Positions 9,527 through 17,536 of a DNA stretch of 64,000 nucleotides are shown piece by piece. The notes below the pieces were generated by a model that saw only the letters and a list, made by a program, of their open reading frames with translations, had not been told where the DNA came from and ran no database searches. A program made the position numbers and the translations under genes. How positions within the stretch are numbered: the stretch's first letter is position 1; every line of letters begins with the position of its first letter. This DNA comes from Bacteroidales bacterium UBA5197 (GTDB lineage Bacteria; Bacteroidota; Bacteroidia; Bacteroidales; Lentimicrobiaceae): positions 65,528 to 129,527 of the forward strand of contig DHVX01000008.1 of the NCBI GenBank assembly GCA_002412885.1, in the 5' to 3' direction.

Positions 9527-10614
9527 TAAAGTCTGGTTTCAAATGTTGCAAACTCGCGATAAGTATTTGGTTCTTTTCCATAACAACGCTGCAATATGCG
9601 TTTTACAAAGGCTATGGAAGCCCTGTTTTCTTCAAAAATAAATCCTCCCTCGCAATATTTATAGCCTTTTTGAATAAGTGCCGGCAATGATTTATTAATC
9701 AGTGCCAAGGCCACAGGGCTACCGTGGTATTCGGGAAGAATTCCGATTTCGGTAAAGCGGAAAGTGTCGATTGATTTTCCAAGCCGGTATTTGATGACAT
9801 CAATTGCATTCAAATCGCGTTGACTGGTAACCAATTTATTGAAATCGGGATACCACAAAAAGAATCCGACAGGCTTCCCGTTAATCTCTGCAAAGATTAA
9901 ATTTTCATTATCCAATAAAAAACGAAATGGTTTAAACAATTCCAGGTCTTCATCTTTATCGCGATTGGCCCAATACGGATGTTTTGCAAAGGCTTGATTG
10001 TTTAGTTCAGTGTATATTTCACTTTCTTTTTCAATATGCTTTTTGTTCATAAACCGCACTGTCAGTCCGTTTAAACCGCGCTGTGACGAATAAGAATGAG
10101 CCCAGTCAGTGTAAGCATCCATACCAAAACGAAAAGTGAACATTTTTCGTCTTTGTAATCCTTCGAAATAATTGGCATAATATTCAGGATTATAAGGAAG
10201 TCCAAAAACTGGTGCTTCGTCAAAACGGTTCAATAAGATTCCAGCACCATAGTTCAAATGTCCATTTAGGCCCACAACCACTTTTTTGCATTGGGGAAAA
10301 TGACGATAGATTTCCTGTTTTATGATTGAAAAAATGTTACACAGATCCTTTTGAGCTTCGAAAAAAGCAACCTGTATATATCCTGTTAACCGATGATCGT
10401 GAATAAGCGCAAAACGGGCTAAACAGTCATTTCCATTGCGAATCACAAACATTTTTATGTCAGAATGTTTTTGAAACGCACTATCAGAACTTAAAAGCAG
10501 TCGTTCAACACTTCCTTCAGTACCTTTGAAATATTTATTTCCAGCATAAACATCAGCACTTACTTTTGCGAAAGTTTTATAAGCTGGTTTACCTTCGATG
10601 AGTTCGGCTTTCAT
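9526..10614 (-). CDS. GNAT-superfamily acyltransferase-like protein
   Basis: This 362-residue protein looks like a double-GNAT protein. The N-terminal half has FVIRNGNDCLARFALIHD and GYIQVAFFEA. The C-terminal half has FAEINGKPVGFFLWYPDFN, TEIGILPEYHGSPVALALIN and YCEGGFIFEENRASI, the last two resembling the acyl-CoA-binding beta4-alpha3 and the following strand of GNATs. Its ATG overlaps the stop of the PLP-fold gene (ATGA-type, 4 bp). Proteins of this kind are often annotated as hypothetical or GNAT in Bacteroidota. The acyl donor and acceptor are unknown. Confidence 0.6.
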   Translation of the reverse strand: MKAELIEGKPAYKTFAKVSADVYAGNKYFKGTEGSVERLLLSSDSAFQKHSDIKMFVIRNGNDCLARFALIHDHRLTGYIQVAFFEAQKDLCNIFSIIKQEIYRHFPQCKKVVVGLNGHLNYGAGILLNRFDEAPVFGLPYNPEYYANYFEGLQRRKMFTFRFGMDAYTDWAHSYSSQRGLNGLTVRFMNKKHIEKESEIYTELNNQAFAKHPYWANRDKDEDLELFKPFRFLLDNENLIFAEINGKPVGFFLWYPDFNKLVTSQRDLNAIDVIKYRLGKSIDTFRFTEIGILPEYHGSPVALALINKSLPALIQKGYKYCEGGFIFEENRASIAFVKRILQRCYGKEPNTYREFATFETRL

Positions 10615-11756
10615 AGGTAGAATTCCTCAGGCTTTGGAAAACCTAAAAACTGCATGTGCGATGATGCCGAATATGAACCTGCATTCCCGAACACAATTAT
10701 ATCTCCGATATTCAATACAGGCAATTCAGCATTATTTGAAAAAATATCCCGCGAATAGGTTGAACAACCAAAAATAGTTGTGGGCATTTTTTTGCCTGAA
10801 ATGTAGGGACCACCATTTCTGATTATGCTTATCGGATGCCTGGCAATTTCGGGATAGAGAAGTGGACGCGAAAATTGCACAGTAGATGCATTTACGCCTA
10901 TTAGCTGTTTATTTTCTCTCGGTTTGACATCGGTAACCTGGCAAACAAAATAACCTGCAATGCCGCCAATTATCCTTCCGGGTTCAAGAATTAATTTTAT
11001 GCTCTTGCCTTTTTCCTCCGAAACCTGGTTCATCAGGTTGGTTACTTTGGTATTGTATTCTGAAATGTTAAAGTGTTTTGCGCCATTCTCTGATGCGCCA
11101 AATCCTCCGCCGAAATTCAGATATTCAAGCTCCGGAAAATCACCTGCTATATCAATTAACTCTTTGTAGCAATTGATAAAGTAATCGATGTCGAAAATAT
11201 CAGTTCCAACATACAAATGCAGGCCTTTAATTTTCGATTTGTCAGCAATTTGCCTGATTTCTTCCCGGGTAAATCCGAGCCGGCTATCTTTTCCAATAAA
11301 AAAACCGGCGTGTGTTGAATATGGCTTTACGTTGTCGCCGATATTGCAACGAATTCCAATAGCTTTACCGGGAAACAGCTGTTGCCATTGTTTTAGTTGA
11401 TTGGGAGAATCAACATTCAATTGAATGTCAAGATTCCCGATATACTTCATGGTTTTTACACTTAGTGCAGAGGACGTAAATATGATGTCCTGTCCATGAA
11501 ATCCAACTTCCATGGCTGAATTGAGATGTAAAATAGAATTGACAAATATGTTTACCTTCTCATTTTTTACGATTTTGAGAAAATGTGGATTTACATTTGC
11601 CATTGAAGCAAAGTGAATCGATTTGTTTTTGTATGAAATATTCCGAAAAGTCTGACACTGATCCTTTATTGTTTGAACATTGTAAATGTAGTATGGATCA
11701 AACTCCTCCTCATTTTTACTATTTATATATTCCAGAATTGTCTTATTTACATTCAT
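10611..11756 (-). CDS. Fold-type III PLP decarboxylase-like protein lacking the catalytic lysine
   Basis: This 381-residue first gene of the operon resembles ornithine/diaminopimelate decarboxylases: an alanine-racemase-like barrel followed by a beta domain. Phosphate-binding features are kept, namely GGGFG (216-220) and EPGR (258-261), and SRLGF (158-162) is present. Active-site residues differ. The usual YAVKAN-type motif reads FASMANVNP, with Met52 (codon ATG at 11601-11603) where the Schiff-base Lys is expected. The usual HxGS reads YVGT (182-185), and the usual GPxCDSxD reads GCSTYSRD (330-337). It may be a non-catalytic or repurposed PLP-fold protein; a one-base AAG-to-ATG error could explain only the lysine. 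Confidence 0.8.
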   Translation of the reverse strand: MNVNKTILEYINSKNEEEFDPYYIYNVQTIKDQCQTFRNISYKNKSIHFASMANVNPHFLKIVKNEKVNIFVNSILHLNSAMEVGFHGQDIIFTSSALSVKTMKYIGNLDIQLNVDSPNQLKQWQQLFPGKAIGIRCNIGDNVKPYSTHAGFFIGKDSRLGFTREEIRQIADKSKIKGLHLYVGTDIFDIDYFINCYKELIDIAGDFPELEYLNFGGGFGASENGAKHFNISEYNTKVTNLMNQVSEEKGKSIKLILEPGRIIGGIAGYFVCQVTDVKPRENKQLIGVNASTVQFSRPLLYPEIARHPISIIRNGGPYISGKKMPTTIFGCSTYSRDIFSNNAELPVLNIGDIIVFGNAGSYSASSHMQFLGFPKPEEFYL

Positions 11757-11815
11757 TTAATCAGTGTGATTGGTTCTTGTTTATAGATTGACTTCAACCA
11801 GGATATATCCCCCCA

Positions 11816-11823
11816 CAAATTTA
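11816..11823 (-). promoter_or_regulatory. Candidate -7 box for the radical SAM/PLP operon
   Basis: On the minus strand this reads TAAATTTG, matching TAnnTTTG, 60 bp upstream of the first ATG. No convincing -33 TTTG is seen, so the call is tentative. Confidence 0.4.
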
Positions 11824-11979
11824 GGTAAGCACCATGAATTTGGATGACTCACCCATTCAGTGGCTGCGGAATTGTTGAATTATTGTATGGTAAATGTAAG
11901 AAACTTATTTAAAAGCAATCCTCGAATAGGATTTTTATTTTAGTAAAGCATTTGTTGATTGCAGTAATGGCCTTTTTGG

Positions 11980-12216
11980 GTGAGCTTAATGTTTTGCCTG
12001 CTGACCTTAAGCCAGAGGGATGCCTTTGGACGAAGGTATGTTGCCAATTCGTGGCGGAATAACCTCGGGCGTTGCCCAAGGGTTAATGATATGTTGTCCT
12101 TTCAGGAGGAAGGTACTGTTTTTATTTCCATCAAGGCTGAAAGCCTGACCTACTTAACCCAAGGTACCGCTTGGGTTAAAAAATGCGGAATGACTACAGC
12201 GCCCTGAAAGGGCATC
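11980..12216. repeat. Cluster of short triloop hairpins in an otherwise gene-free gap (11757-12280)
   Basis: This gap has no convincing gene. It contains several small perfect hairpins: GGGC-GTT-GCCC (12067-12077), TCCT-TTC-AGGA (12097-12107), AGGCT-GAA-AGCCT (12134-12146), TTAACCCAAG/CTTGGGTTAA (12154-12179) and GCCCT-GAA-AGGGC (12201-12213). A 75-codon open frame across it is an artefact of the repeat. The stems differ in sequence while the GAA/TTC loop recurs, as in the repeats near 24.1 and 41.9 kb. Confidence 0.6.
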
Positions 12217-12238
12217 ATAAAAATAAGAATTTTATATA

Positions 12239-12267
12239 AAAAACAAAGCCCTGAAATTCAGGGCTTT
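12239..12267 (-). terminator. Intrinsic terminator of tRNA-Arg
   Basis: A 9-bp stem AAAGCCCTG / CAGGGCTTT (12245-12253 and 12259-12267) is followed on the minus strand by GTTTTTT, directly downstream of the tRNA. Confidence 0.8.
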
Positions 12268-12280
12268 AATTGTGTTTTTG

Positions 12281-12354
12281 TGACCCCGACAGGATTCAAA
12301 CCTGTAACCTTCTGATCCGTAGTCAGATACTCTATTCAGTTGAGCTACGGGGCC
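12281..12354 (-). tRNA. tRNA-Arg (anticodon ACG)
   Basis: The minus strand folds as a complete 74-nt cloverleaf: acceptor GGCCCCG/CGGGGUC (one G-U pair), D arm with AGCUC, anticodon stem UCUGA/UCAGA around the loop CUACGGA (anticodon ACG), and T arm ACAGGUUUGAAUCCUGU. The discriminator is A and no CCA is encoded. A34 is expected to be edited to inosine. Promoter and terminator flank it, so it is transcribed alone. Confidence 0.95.
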
Positions 12355-12366
12355 GTTATGAGGGTG

Positions 12367-12396
12367 CAAAGATACACAGTTTTCTCTATTTACAAA
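12367..12396 (-). promoter_or_regulatory. Promoter of tRNA-Arg
   Basis: On the minus strand TTTG (12393-12396) and TATCTTTG (12367-12374) form a -33/-7 pair separated by 18 bp. The transcription start would fall a few bases before the tRNA. Confidence 0.75.
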
Positions 12397-12406
12397 TAAA
12401 TTCAGG

Positions 12407-12414
12407 TATTTTTG
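12407..12414 (+). promoter_or_regulatory. -7 box of the PAS gene
   Basis: TATTTTTG matches TAnnTTTG and lies 17 bp upstream of the ATG at 12432. It is divergent from and close to the tRNA promoter, so the two share a short control region. Confidence 0.5.
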
Positions 12415-12431
12415 CGCAAAAAAAACACGAT

Positions 12432-12770
12432 ATGCACACCGACTGGTTTAACGGAATCCCTATTGCCATTACAGTTTCTGATCTGGATGGCAAAATTATT
12501 GAAATGAACGATGCTTCGGCTAAAGTTTTTGAGAAGTACGGAGGAAGGGGATTGTATGGAAGTGCCCTGAATGATTGCCATAACCCTAAATCGGTTTCAA
12601 TTTTGCAAAGACTACTTGCAGAAGGAATTACGAATGTTTATACGATTGAAAAAAACGGGCTGAAGAAAATGATTTTCCAAAGTCCATGGTATAAGGATGG
12701 TGTAGTTTCAGGACTGATTGAGTTTTCGTTTGTAATTCCTGCAGAAATGCCTCATTTTGTCAGAGGATGA
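12432..12770 (+). CDS. Small stand-alone PAS-domain protein
   Basis: This 112-residue protein is a single PAS domain with no output module. It shows the PAS core pattern GIPIAITVSDLDGKIIEMND (about residues 7-26), then CHNPKSVSILQRLL and the closing strand IEFSFVIP. I chose the ATG at 12432 because an upstream frame would run into the tRNA gene and a promoter box lies between. Similar single-PAS proteins occur in anaerobic bacteria. They probably sense a small ligand or redox state and act on a partner encoded elsewhere. Confidence 0.75.
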   Translation: MHTDWFNGIPIAITVSDLDGKIIEMNDASAKVFEKYGGRGLYGSALNDCHNPKSVSILQRLLAEGITNVYTIEKNGLKKMIFQSPWYKDGVVSGLIEFSFVIPAEMPHFVRG

Positions 12771-12773
12771 TTT

Positions 12774-13202
12774 TCAGACTTCAGGCTTAGGCGGTTTGCG
12801 AAGCTCTTTTCGCTGTGAAACTACCTTCTTTCCGGCAAGACGTGCTTCTTTTTGTGCCCTGCCTGGCTTACTTTTAATCCGGGCTTTGACCGGCCTGAGC
12901 GATTTGGCAATCAACTCATAAAAACGTTTCAGTACATCTTCCTTATTCGTTGACTGACTTCTAGTTTTCTGGGAATACATTCTAAGTTTCCCTTCGCCGG
13001 ATAGCCTGTGCCCTAGTCTTTCAAGTAAAACAGTTTTTTGATCGGTGGTAAGCATTCTGGAATCAGGTATGTTAAAATGTAATTCCACACGGGTTTCGGT
13101 CGTATTTACATGCTGACCACCCTTTCCGCTGCTGCGCGATGTGCCGAAAATCAATTCTTCTTCAAGTTCAGGCAAACCGAATAATTCACTCAGATCAGAC
13201 AT
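12774..13202 (-). CDS. arfB: Alternative ribosome-rescue factor / peptidyl-tRNA hydrolase ArfB
   Basis: This 142-residue protein has the release-factor catalytic motif GGQ (28-30) inside RSSGKGGQHVNTTETRVELHFN. Its C terminus is Lys/Arg-rich (KARIKSKPGRAQKEARLAGKK), the tail that enters the mRNA channel of stalled ribosomes. It lacks the codon-recognition domains of RF1/RF2, as expected for ArfB (YaeJ). It is convergent with the PAS gene, with only 3 bp between the stops. Confidence 0.93.
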   Translation of the reverse strand: MSDLSELFGLPELEEELIFGTSRSSGKGGQHVNTTETRVELHFNIPDSRMLTTDQKTVLLERLGHRLSGEGKLRMYSQKTRSQSTNKEDVLKRFYELIAKSLRPVKARIKSKPGRAQKEARLAGKKVVSQRKELRKPPKPEV

Positions 13203-13304
13203 AGTTCAATTTTTAGGCAAAGTAACGGAATTCTTTTGCTCTCTGAACAGAACAATTCAACCCGGTGAAATGATATGGATATTCCGGTATTTATAATTTT
13301 CCCC

Positions 13305-13338
13305 ACAAAAAATGGCTCCATTACGAATAATGAAGCCA
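13305..13338 (-). terminator. Intrinsic terminator after the redoxin gene
   Basis: On the minus strand an imperfect hairpin TGGCTTCATTA/TAATGGAGCCA is followed by TTTTTT, 30 bp downstream of the redoxin stop. It closes the two-gene thioredoxin operon. Confidence 0.75.
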
Positions 13339-13366
13339 ATAGATATCGTGACTGAAATCAACAATT

Positions 13367-13972
13367 TTATTTTGAAGCAACCTTAATGGTGCATCCAACA
13401 GCTTTGGTGAAGTCAACCGCAGGTTTATCGCCTTTAATCAAAGCATTGACAGCATTTTCGAGATACTTTTCAGTAACTGCTGCTGCATCCTGATGGTTAT
13501 TGTCAATGGCTCCGATGTATGCTACTTTAAGTCCGTCTTTCTCTTTATTGAGGAGATAGATGTGAGGAGTACGGGTGGCGCCATAGACCGGAAATACCTT
13601 CTGACCCTCATCGAAAAGATAAGGGAAAGTAAATTCCTTTTCTGCCGCACGTTTTTTCATTTCTTCAAAACTATCGGCAGGAACAAGTGCCGGATCGTTT
13701 GGATTGATCGCAATCACCGGATAACCAAGTTCCTTATATTTCAGGTCTATGTCAATAATCCGGTCTTCATAAGCCACTGAAAAAGGGCAATGATTACAGG
13801 TAAAAATTACAATAAACCCTTTGGCATCAGCATAATCACTCATGGAAACAAATTTCCCGTCAATGTTCTTTAGCTTAAAATCAGTGGCCTTGTCGCCTAT
13901 TTTATAACCTTGTCCGAAAACAAAAGCAATGGCGAGAAAAGAGAATAGAATGGATAAAGTGGTCTTTTTCAT
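13367..13972 (-). CDS. Exported thioredoxin-fold redoxin (AhpC/TSA-like)
   Basis: This 201-residue protein has an N-terminal signal peptide (KKTTLSILFSFLAIAFVFG). A peroxiredoxin/redoxin domain follows, with FKLKNIDGKFVSMSDY and the redox site FTCNHCPFS (CxxC as CNHC), then IAINPND and YGATRTPHIYLLN with the conserved cis-Pro region. It likely acts in the periplasm in disulfide or peroxide chemistry. Its ATG overlaps the stop of the upstream TlpA-like gene by 1 bp, so the two are co-translated and probably act together. Confidence 0.88.
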   Translation of the reverse strand: MKKTTLSILFSFLAIAFVFGQGYKIGDKATDFKLKNIDGKFVSMSDYADAKGFIVIFTCNHCPFSVAYEDRIIDIDLKYKELGYPVIAINPNDPALVPADSFEEMKKRAAEKEFTFPYLFDEGQKVFPVYGATRTPHIYLLNKEKDGLKVAYIGAIDNNHQDAAAVTEKYLENAVNALIKGDKPAVDFTKAVGCTIKVASK

Positions 13973-14454
13973 TAGTTTAGGATGTTTTGATTAATAATCT
14001 GTTCAAGTTCGTTGTAAGTAAAACTTTGTTCGTAAAAACCCTGAAAATTCTTGTTATAAATCACCGTAGCCGGCAGCGCGCCTGACCAATCAGGATTTAC
14101 CTTATCAATCCATGAATTTGCATCCGGATCGTTCAGAAGAATGACTTCAGGAGTAAGATTGTGTTTTGCGATAAAAGGTTTGAGTCTGCTGTCCATCTGC
14201 TTTTCAAAATCGAGACTAACCAGAATGACCTTAACTTTGCGGTCGCTGAAATTATCATGTATCTGCTGAAAATAAGGCATTTCCTTGATGCAAGGCAGGC
14301 ACCACGTTGCCCAGAAATTCACGATATAGGTAGTATCGTTTCGTTTCTCAAGCAATGGTTGCAGTTGACTGAAATCAACCACATTTACTTCCTGCGCATG
14401 AATCCGGGGATGCATTAATGTCACCAGCAAAACGAGCAATAAGAGTTTTTTCAT
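13972..14454 (-). CDS. TlpA/ResA-like periplasmic thioredoxin
   Basis: This 160-residue protein has a signal peptide (KKLLLLVLLVTLMHPRIHA) and a thioredoxin fold with the active site WATWCLPC (CxxC as CLPC). The conserved cis-Pro region is in GALPATVIYN. TlpA/ResA proteins reduce disulfides in exported proteins, for example during cytochrome c maturation. It is the first gene of a two-gene operon with the redoxin downstream. Confidence 0.9.
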   Translation of the reverse strand: MKKLLLLVLLVTLMHPRIHAQEVNVVDFSQLQPLLEKRNDTTYIVNFWATWCLPCIKEMPYFQQIHDNFSDRKVKVILVSLDFEKQMDSRLKPFIAKHNLTPEVILLNDPDANSWIDKVNPDWSGALPATVIYNKNFQGFYEQSFTYNELEQIINQNILN

Positions 14455-14513
14455 TGTTTCAACATCAGTTGAAATTAAACGAAAAATATTATCTTATGTT
14501 CAATGTCTGAAAA

Positions 14514-16160
14514 TCAGTTCTGAATATAAACAGCTTCGCCATCTATATAGGTGCGTATAACTTTTGCCAGGGGAATCTCCCTTTCTGAGATAACCATGAT
14601 GTCTCTGTCCAGAATTACGAAATCAGCATTTTTGCCGGGTTCGAGACTGCCACGGCGATTTTCTTCAAAGCAGGACTTTGCTGCCCATATGGTAACCGAA
14701 CGGAGTGCCTCTTCGCGGGTAAGCGCATTCTCTTTCTGGAAACCTTTTGACGGATAGCCTTTATGGTCTTTACGTGAAATTGAAGCATAGAAGGTGTGAA
14801 TCGGGCTGATGCCTTCTATTGGAAAATCTGTGCCATTGGGAATCCATCCGTTCTGAAGCATTAGTTTTCGATACGCATAGGCATTTTTAATCCGTTCTTT
14901 TCCTAATCTGTTGCCTGCCCAGCGCATGTCGGATGTTGCATGAGTAGCCTGGATTGATGGTACAATTTTAAACTCACCAAAAAGGTTAAAATCATCAGGA
15001 TGAACAATCTGCGCATGTTCTATCCTCCAGCGTAGATCATTGTCGGGCAACAGATAATTGCTGTAAACATTCAACACCATCCGTACTGCTGAGTCACCTA
15101 TTGCGTGTGTATTTATCTGGTAACCATTATCATAAGCTATTACGCAGTATCTTCCCAGTTCATCTGCCGACATGGTAAGAATTCCATAATTTCCGGGTTG
15201 ATCGGTGTATGGATCAAGCAGGCAGGCTCCTCTGGAACCCAAAGCACCATCGGCATAAAATTTTATGGATCGGATGCTTAGTTTGGGTTTTATTACAATA
15301 CCGCTTTTTACAAAGCGGTTTATATTTTCTTCTGTTGGATTCAGCATGGCGTAAATTGCCATTTTGAGTTTTGAATCATCTTGTAAATCATCAATATGAT
15401 CAATTATTTCAGCATCCAAACCTGCATCAGCGACCATAGTCAGCCCGGTTTCATGGCAATCTGCAGCTGCTTTGAGCAACAGATCAGTCAATTGATCACC
15501 CTCAGGAGCGGGTACCAGATTTCTGAAATAATCTGCATATGACTCCAGAAATACTCCGGTGAATTTTCCGTTGTTCAAAATTGCCATTTTTGCATCTGAA
15601 ATGCTATCGGGAGTGAGTCCTGAAAGAATAATCGCCGCTTCATTGACCAGTACTGCATGTCCGTCAACCCTCACAAGCACGACCGGATTTTCGGGAAACA
15701 GCTTGTTAAGTTCCTCATTATCCGGGAAAACTTTCACCGGCCATTTATTTTGATCCCAACCCCTGCCAACTATCCACAAGTCAGGATTAAGGTTGTTGTG
15801 TTCCTGAATGATTTCCAGCATATTGTTGTATGAAGCTGCTTTTGAAAGATCAGCAAACCTCTTCATATTTGCATATCCATAAAAATGGCAATGAGCATCA
15901 ATAAAACCAGGAAAAATTGATTTTCCCTCCAGATCGATAATCGAATCGGATGAATAATTTTCCAGAATAAACTTATCGTCACCAACACCCATAATTTTTC
16001 CGTTCTGGATGGCCATAGCGGTATAAATGGTAAAACCACTGTCAGCGGTGTAGATTACAGCGTTCCTAAGGATAAGGTCAGCAGATGTACGGTCACGGTC
16101 GCAAGCTCCCAATACCATGATTGTCAGAAAGGTGAATACTAATTTCTGTAACATTTCCAA
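14514..16160 (-). CDS. Lipoprotein amidohydrolase, YtcJ type
   Basis: This 548-residue amidohydrolase-superfamily protein belongs to the YtcJ/amidohydrolase 3 group. The N terminus is a lipoprotein signal ending in LGAC, so it is probably anchored to a periplasm-facing membrane. Metal-site features include GFIDAHCHF (HxH type), a conserved KFYADGALGSRGA segment, NTHAIGDSAV, RIEHAQIVHPDD and the final GTDFPIE. The C terminus has the usual composite beta domain (LEPGKNADFVILDRDI). The substrate is unknown. The gene is monocistronic with its own promoter and is divergent from the DUF6580 gene. Confidence 0.9.
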   Translation of the reverse strand: MEMLQKLVFTFLTIMVLGACDRDRTSADLILRNAVIYTADSGFTIYTAMAIQNGKIMGVGDDKFILENYSSDSIIDLEGKSIFPGFIDAHCHFYGYANMKRFADLSKAASYNNMLEIIQEHNNLNPDLWIVGRGWDQNKWPVKVFPDNEELNKLFPENPVVLVRVDGHAVLVNEAAIILSGLTPDSISDAKMAILNNGKFTGVFLESYADYFRNLVPAPEGDQLTDLLLKAAADCHETGLTMVADAGLDAEIIDHIDDLQDDSKLKMAIYAMLNPTEENINRFVKSGIVIKPKLSIRSIKFYADGALGSRGACLLDPYTDQPGNYGILTMSADELGRYCVIAYDNGYQINTHAIGDSAVRMVLNVYSNYLLPDNDLRWRIEHAQIVHPDDFNLFGEFKIVPSIQATHATSDMRWAGNRLGKERIKNAYAYRKLMLQNGWIPNGTDFPIEGISPIHTFYASISRKDHKGYPSKGFQKENALTREEALRSVTIWAAKSCFEENRRGSLEPGKNADFVILDRDIMVISEREIPLAKVIRTYIDGEAVYIQN

Positions 16161-16176
16161 TTAGCAGATTTTAAAG

Positions 16177-16209
16177 CAAACTTACTAAAAAATATGGCTT
16201 CCGGTTCAA
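16177..16209 (-). promoter_or_regulatory. Promoter of the amidohydrolase gene
   Basis: On the minus strand TAAGTTTG (16177-16184) matches the -7 box 16 bp upstream of the start codon. A TTG at 16207-16209 may serve as -33, although the 22-bp spacing is long. Confidence 0.5.
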
Positions 16210-16229
16210 TCAGGAAAATTTTATCCTTA

Positions 16230-16336
16230 ATTCCGCAAGTATGTCGATGATTCGCTGATAGTCAGGACTTGACTTGATTATACCTTGTTTTTGCAAAACA
16301 TTTGCTTTCAATAAGTCAAACCCTGACTTGCGGAAT
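16230..16336. repeat. 107-nt nested palindrome in a divergent intergenic region
   Basis: A perfect 11-bp outer inverted repeat (ATTCCGCAAGT at 16230-16240, ACTTGCGGAAT at 16326-16336) encloses an inner one (AGTCAGG and TTGACTT at 16260-16275, AAGTCAA and CCTGACT at 16313-16328). The left arm carries an extra ~20 nt. No gene is present in the 16161-16581 gap. Whether it is an RNA structure, a mobile-element relic or a binding site cannot be told. Confidence 0.7.
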
Positions 16337-16552
16337 AATGCACTTCAAAATAACTAAATTGTCCCGGAATTGTTTAAATGCATAAATACTCAGGCTTATT
16401 GACTGATATTAGGAGGGTTACATCTGTTTTTGCTCTTAACTTCCGTTTATACAAACAGTCAGGGAAGACCTGAAATTGTTACGGAAAGCAGGAATGTCAA
16501 TAAATATGTTAAAAAAAAACCTGACATATGTCTGTTCAAGTCAAAGCTTTTA

Positions 16553-16560
16553 TAATTTTG
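16553..16560 (+). promoter_or_regulatory. -7 box of the DUF6580 gene
   Basis: TAATTTTG matches TAnnTTTG, 21 bp before the ATG at 16582. No clear -33 TTTG was found. Confidence 0.5.
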
Positions 16561-16581
16561 CCGAAACAAAAAATGTGAATC

Positions 16582-17109
16582 ATGGACAATAAGAATCTTA
16601 AGGCCCGGACAATAATAATTGCAATGGCAGTAATCGCAGCTGCATTTATGCGTCTTCTGCCCCACTGGCCAAACTTTACACCTGTAGCCGCCATGGCTCT
16701 TTTCGGAGGAGCTTATATCAACCGCAAAGCATTCGCAATTTTGTTGCCGGTATCAGCCATGCTTATCAGCGACCTGGTTCTTGGGTTTCACTCAACCATG
16801 ATTGCCGTTTATGCAGGTATCGTGCTTACCGTATTGATCGGATTTGCGCTCAGAAACAGGGTAAAAACCGGAAATGTATTGTTGGCTGCAGTCAGTTCGA
16901 CAGTTGTATTCTTTCTGGTGACCAATTTCGGAGCATGGGCAAGCGGAATGATGCCATATACCAAAGATTTTTCAGGATTGATTCAGGCTTACATTGCTGG
17001 CTTGCCTTTCTTCTATAATGGACTTATGGGTGATCTATTCTACAGTGCTGTATTCTTCGGCGGGTTTTATTTTGTCAGCAGACGCTACCCGGCAGTTGTT
17101 AAAGCATAA
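16582..17109 (+). CDS. DUF6580 family integral membrane protein
   Basis: This 175-residue membrane protein has about five hydrophobic segments. It matches the DUF6580 family, with PNFTPVAAMALFGGAYI near residues 34-50, SAMLISDLVLG (57-67) and a conserved TNFGAWASG. The fold resembles small substrate-binding S components of ECF transporters, so a vitamin- or metal-uptake role is possible, but no energising subunit is nearby. It is monocistronic, with a bidirectional terminator directly downstream. Confidence 0.8.
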   Translation: MDNKNLKARTIIIAMAVIAAAFMRLLPHWPNFTPVAAMALFGGAYINRKAFAILLPVSAMLISDLVLGFHSTMIAVYAGIVLTVLIGFALRNRVKTGNVLLAAVSSTVVFFLVTNFGAWASGMMPYTKDFSGLIQAYIAGLPFFYNGLMGDLFYSAVFFGGFYFVSRRYPAVVKA

Positions 17110-17128
17110 ACAAAAATAATTCATATTT

Positions 17129-17153
17129 AAAAGGCCGGTTTTCCGGCCTTTTT
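17129..17153. terminator. Bidirectional terminator between DUF6580 and GroES-like genes
   Basis: A near-perfect stem AAAAGGCCGG-TTTT-CCGGCCTTTT has T-runs on both strands. It lies between two convergent genes and can end both transcripts. Confidence 0.85.
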
Positions 17154-17158
17154 CATTT

Positions 17159-17536
17159 TCAGATATCTTCATCCCGTTCAATCAGCAGGATGCTTTGCTG
17201 CGGAACAATAAAATACTTTTCGTCATTGTAAGAAATTTCTATGGCACTTTTCTGAAGGAAGATTGCAAGATCGCCTTCCCTTACCTGAAGCGGAACGTAA
17301 CGTACATTTTCATTGCTATGTCCTTTCCAGGGTTCATCTTCATTTTCAGCAGCGGGAATCGGATAACCTGGGCCAGTTTTCAGTACATAACCCGTCTGAA
17401 TTTCCTCCTTTTCATTGTATCCGGGAGGGAGAAACAGTCCACCCTTGGTTTTTTTTGAGAGCGAAAGCGGCTTGATAAGAACACGATCGCCAACAACAAT
17501 CAGTTTGTTCAGCTTTTCAGATTTGCTTGATTTCAT
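17159..17536 (-). CDS. GroES-like co-chaperonin family protein
   Basis: This 125-residue protein is a Cpn10-fold member. GDRVLIKPLSLSKKTKGGLFLPPGYNEK resembles the GroES N terminus with its mobile-loop region, and the closing strand is SAIEISYNDEKYFIVPQQSILLI. It is longer than GroES (about 95 residues) because of an acidic insertion, IPAAENEDEPWKGHS. No groEL is adjacent, so it is probably a paralogue of the real GroES, as is common in Bacteroidota. Its partner and role are unknown. Confidence 0.8.
   Translation of the reverse strand: MKSSKSEKLNKLIVVGDRVLIKPLSLSKKTKGGLFLPPGYNEKEEIQTGYVLKTGPGYPIPAAENEDEPWKGHSNENVRYVPLQVREGDLAIFLQKSAIEISYNDEKYFIVPQQSILLIERDEDI

Noticed and set aside
11980..12207. 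75-codon frame in the 12-kb gap
   Set aside because: It runs through several small hairpins of a repeat and has no protein-like pattern.
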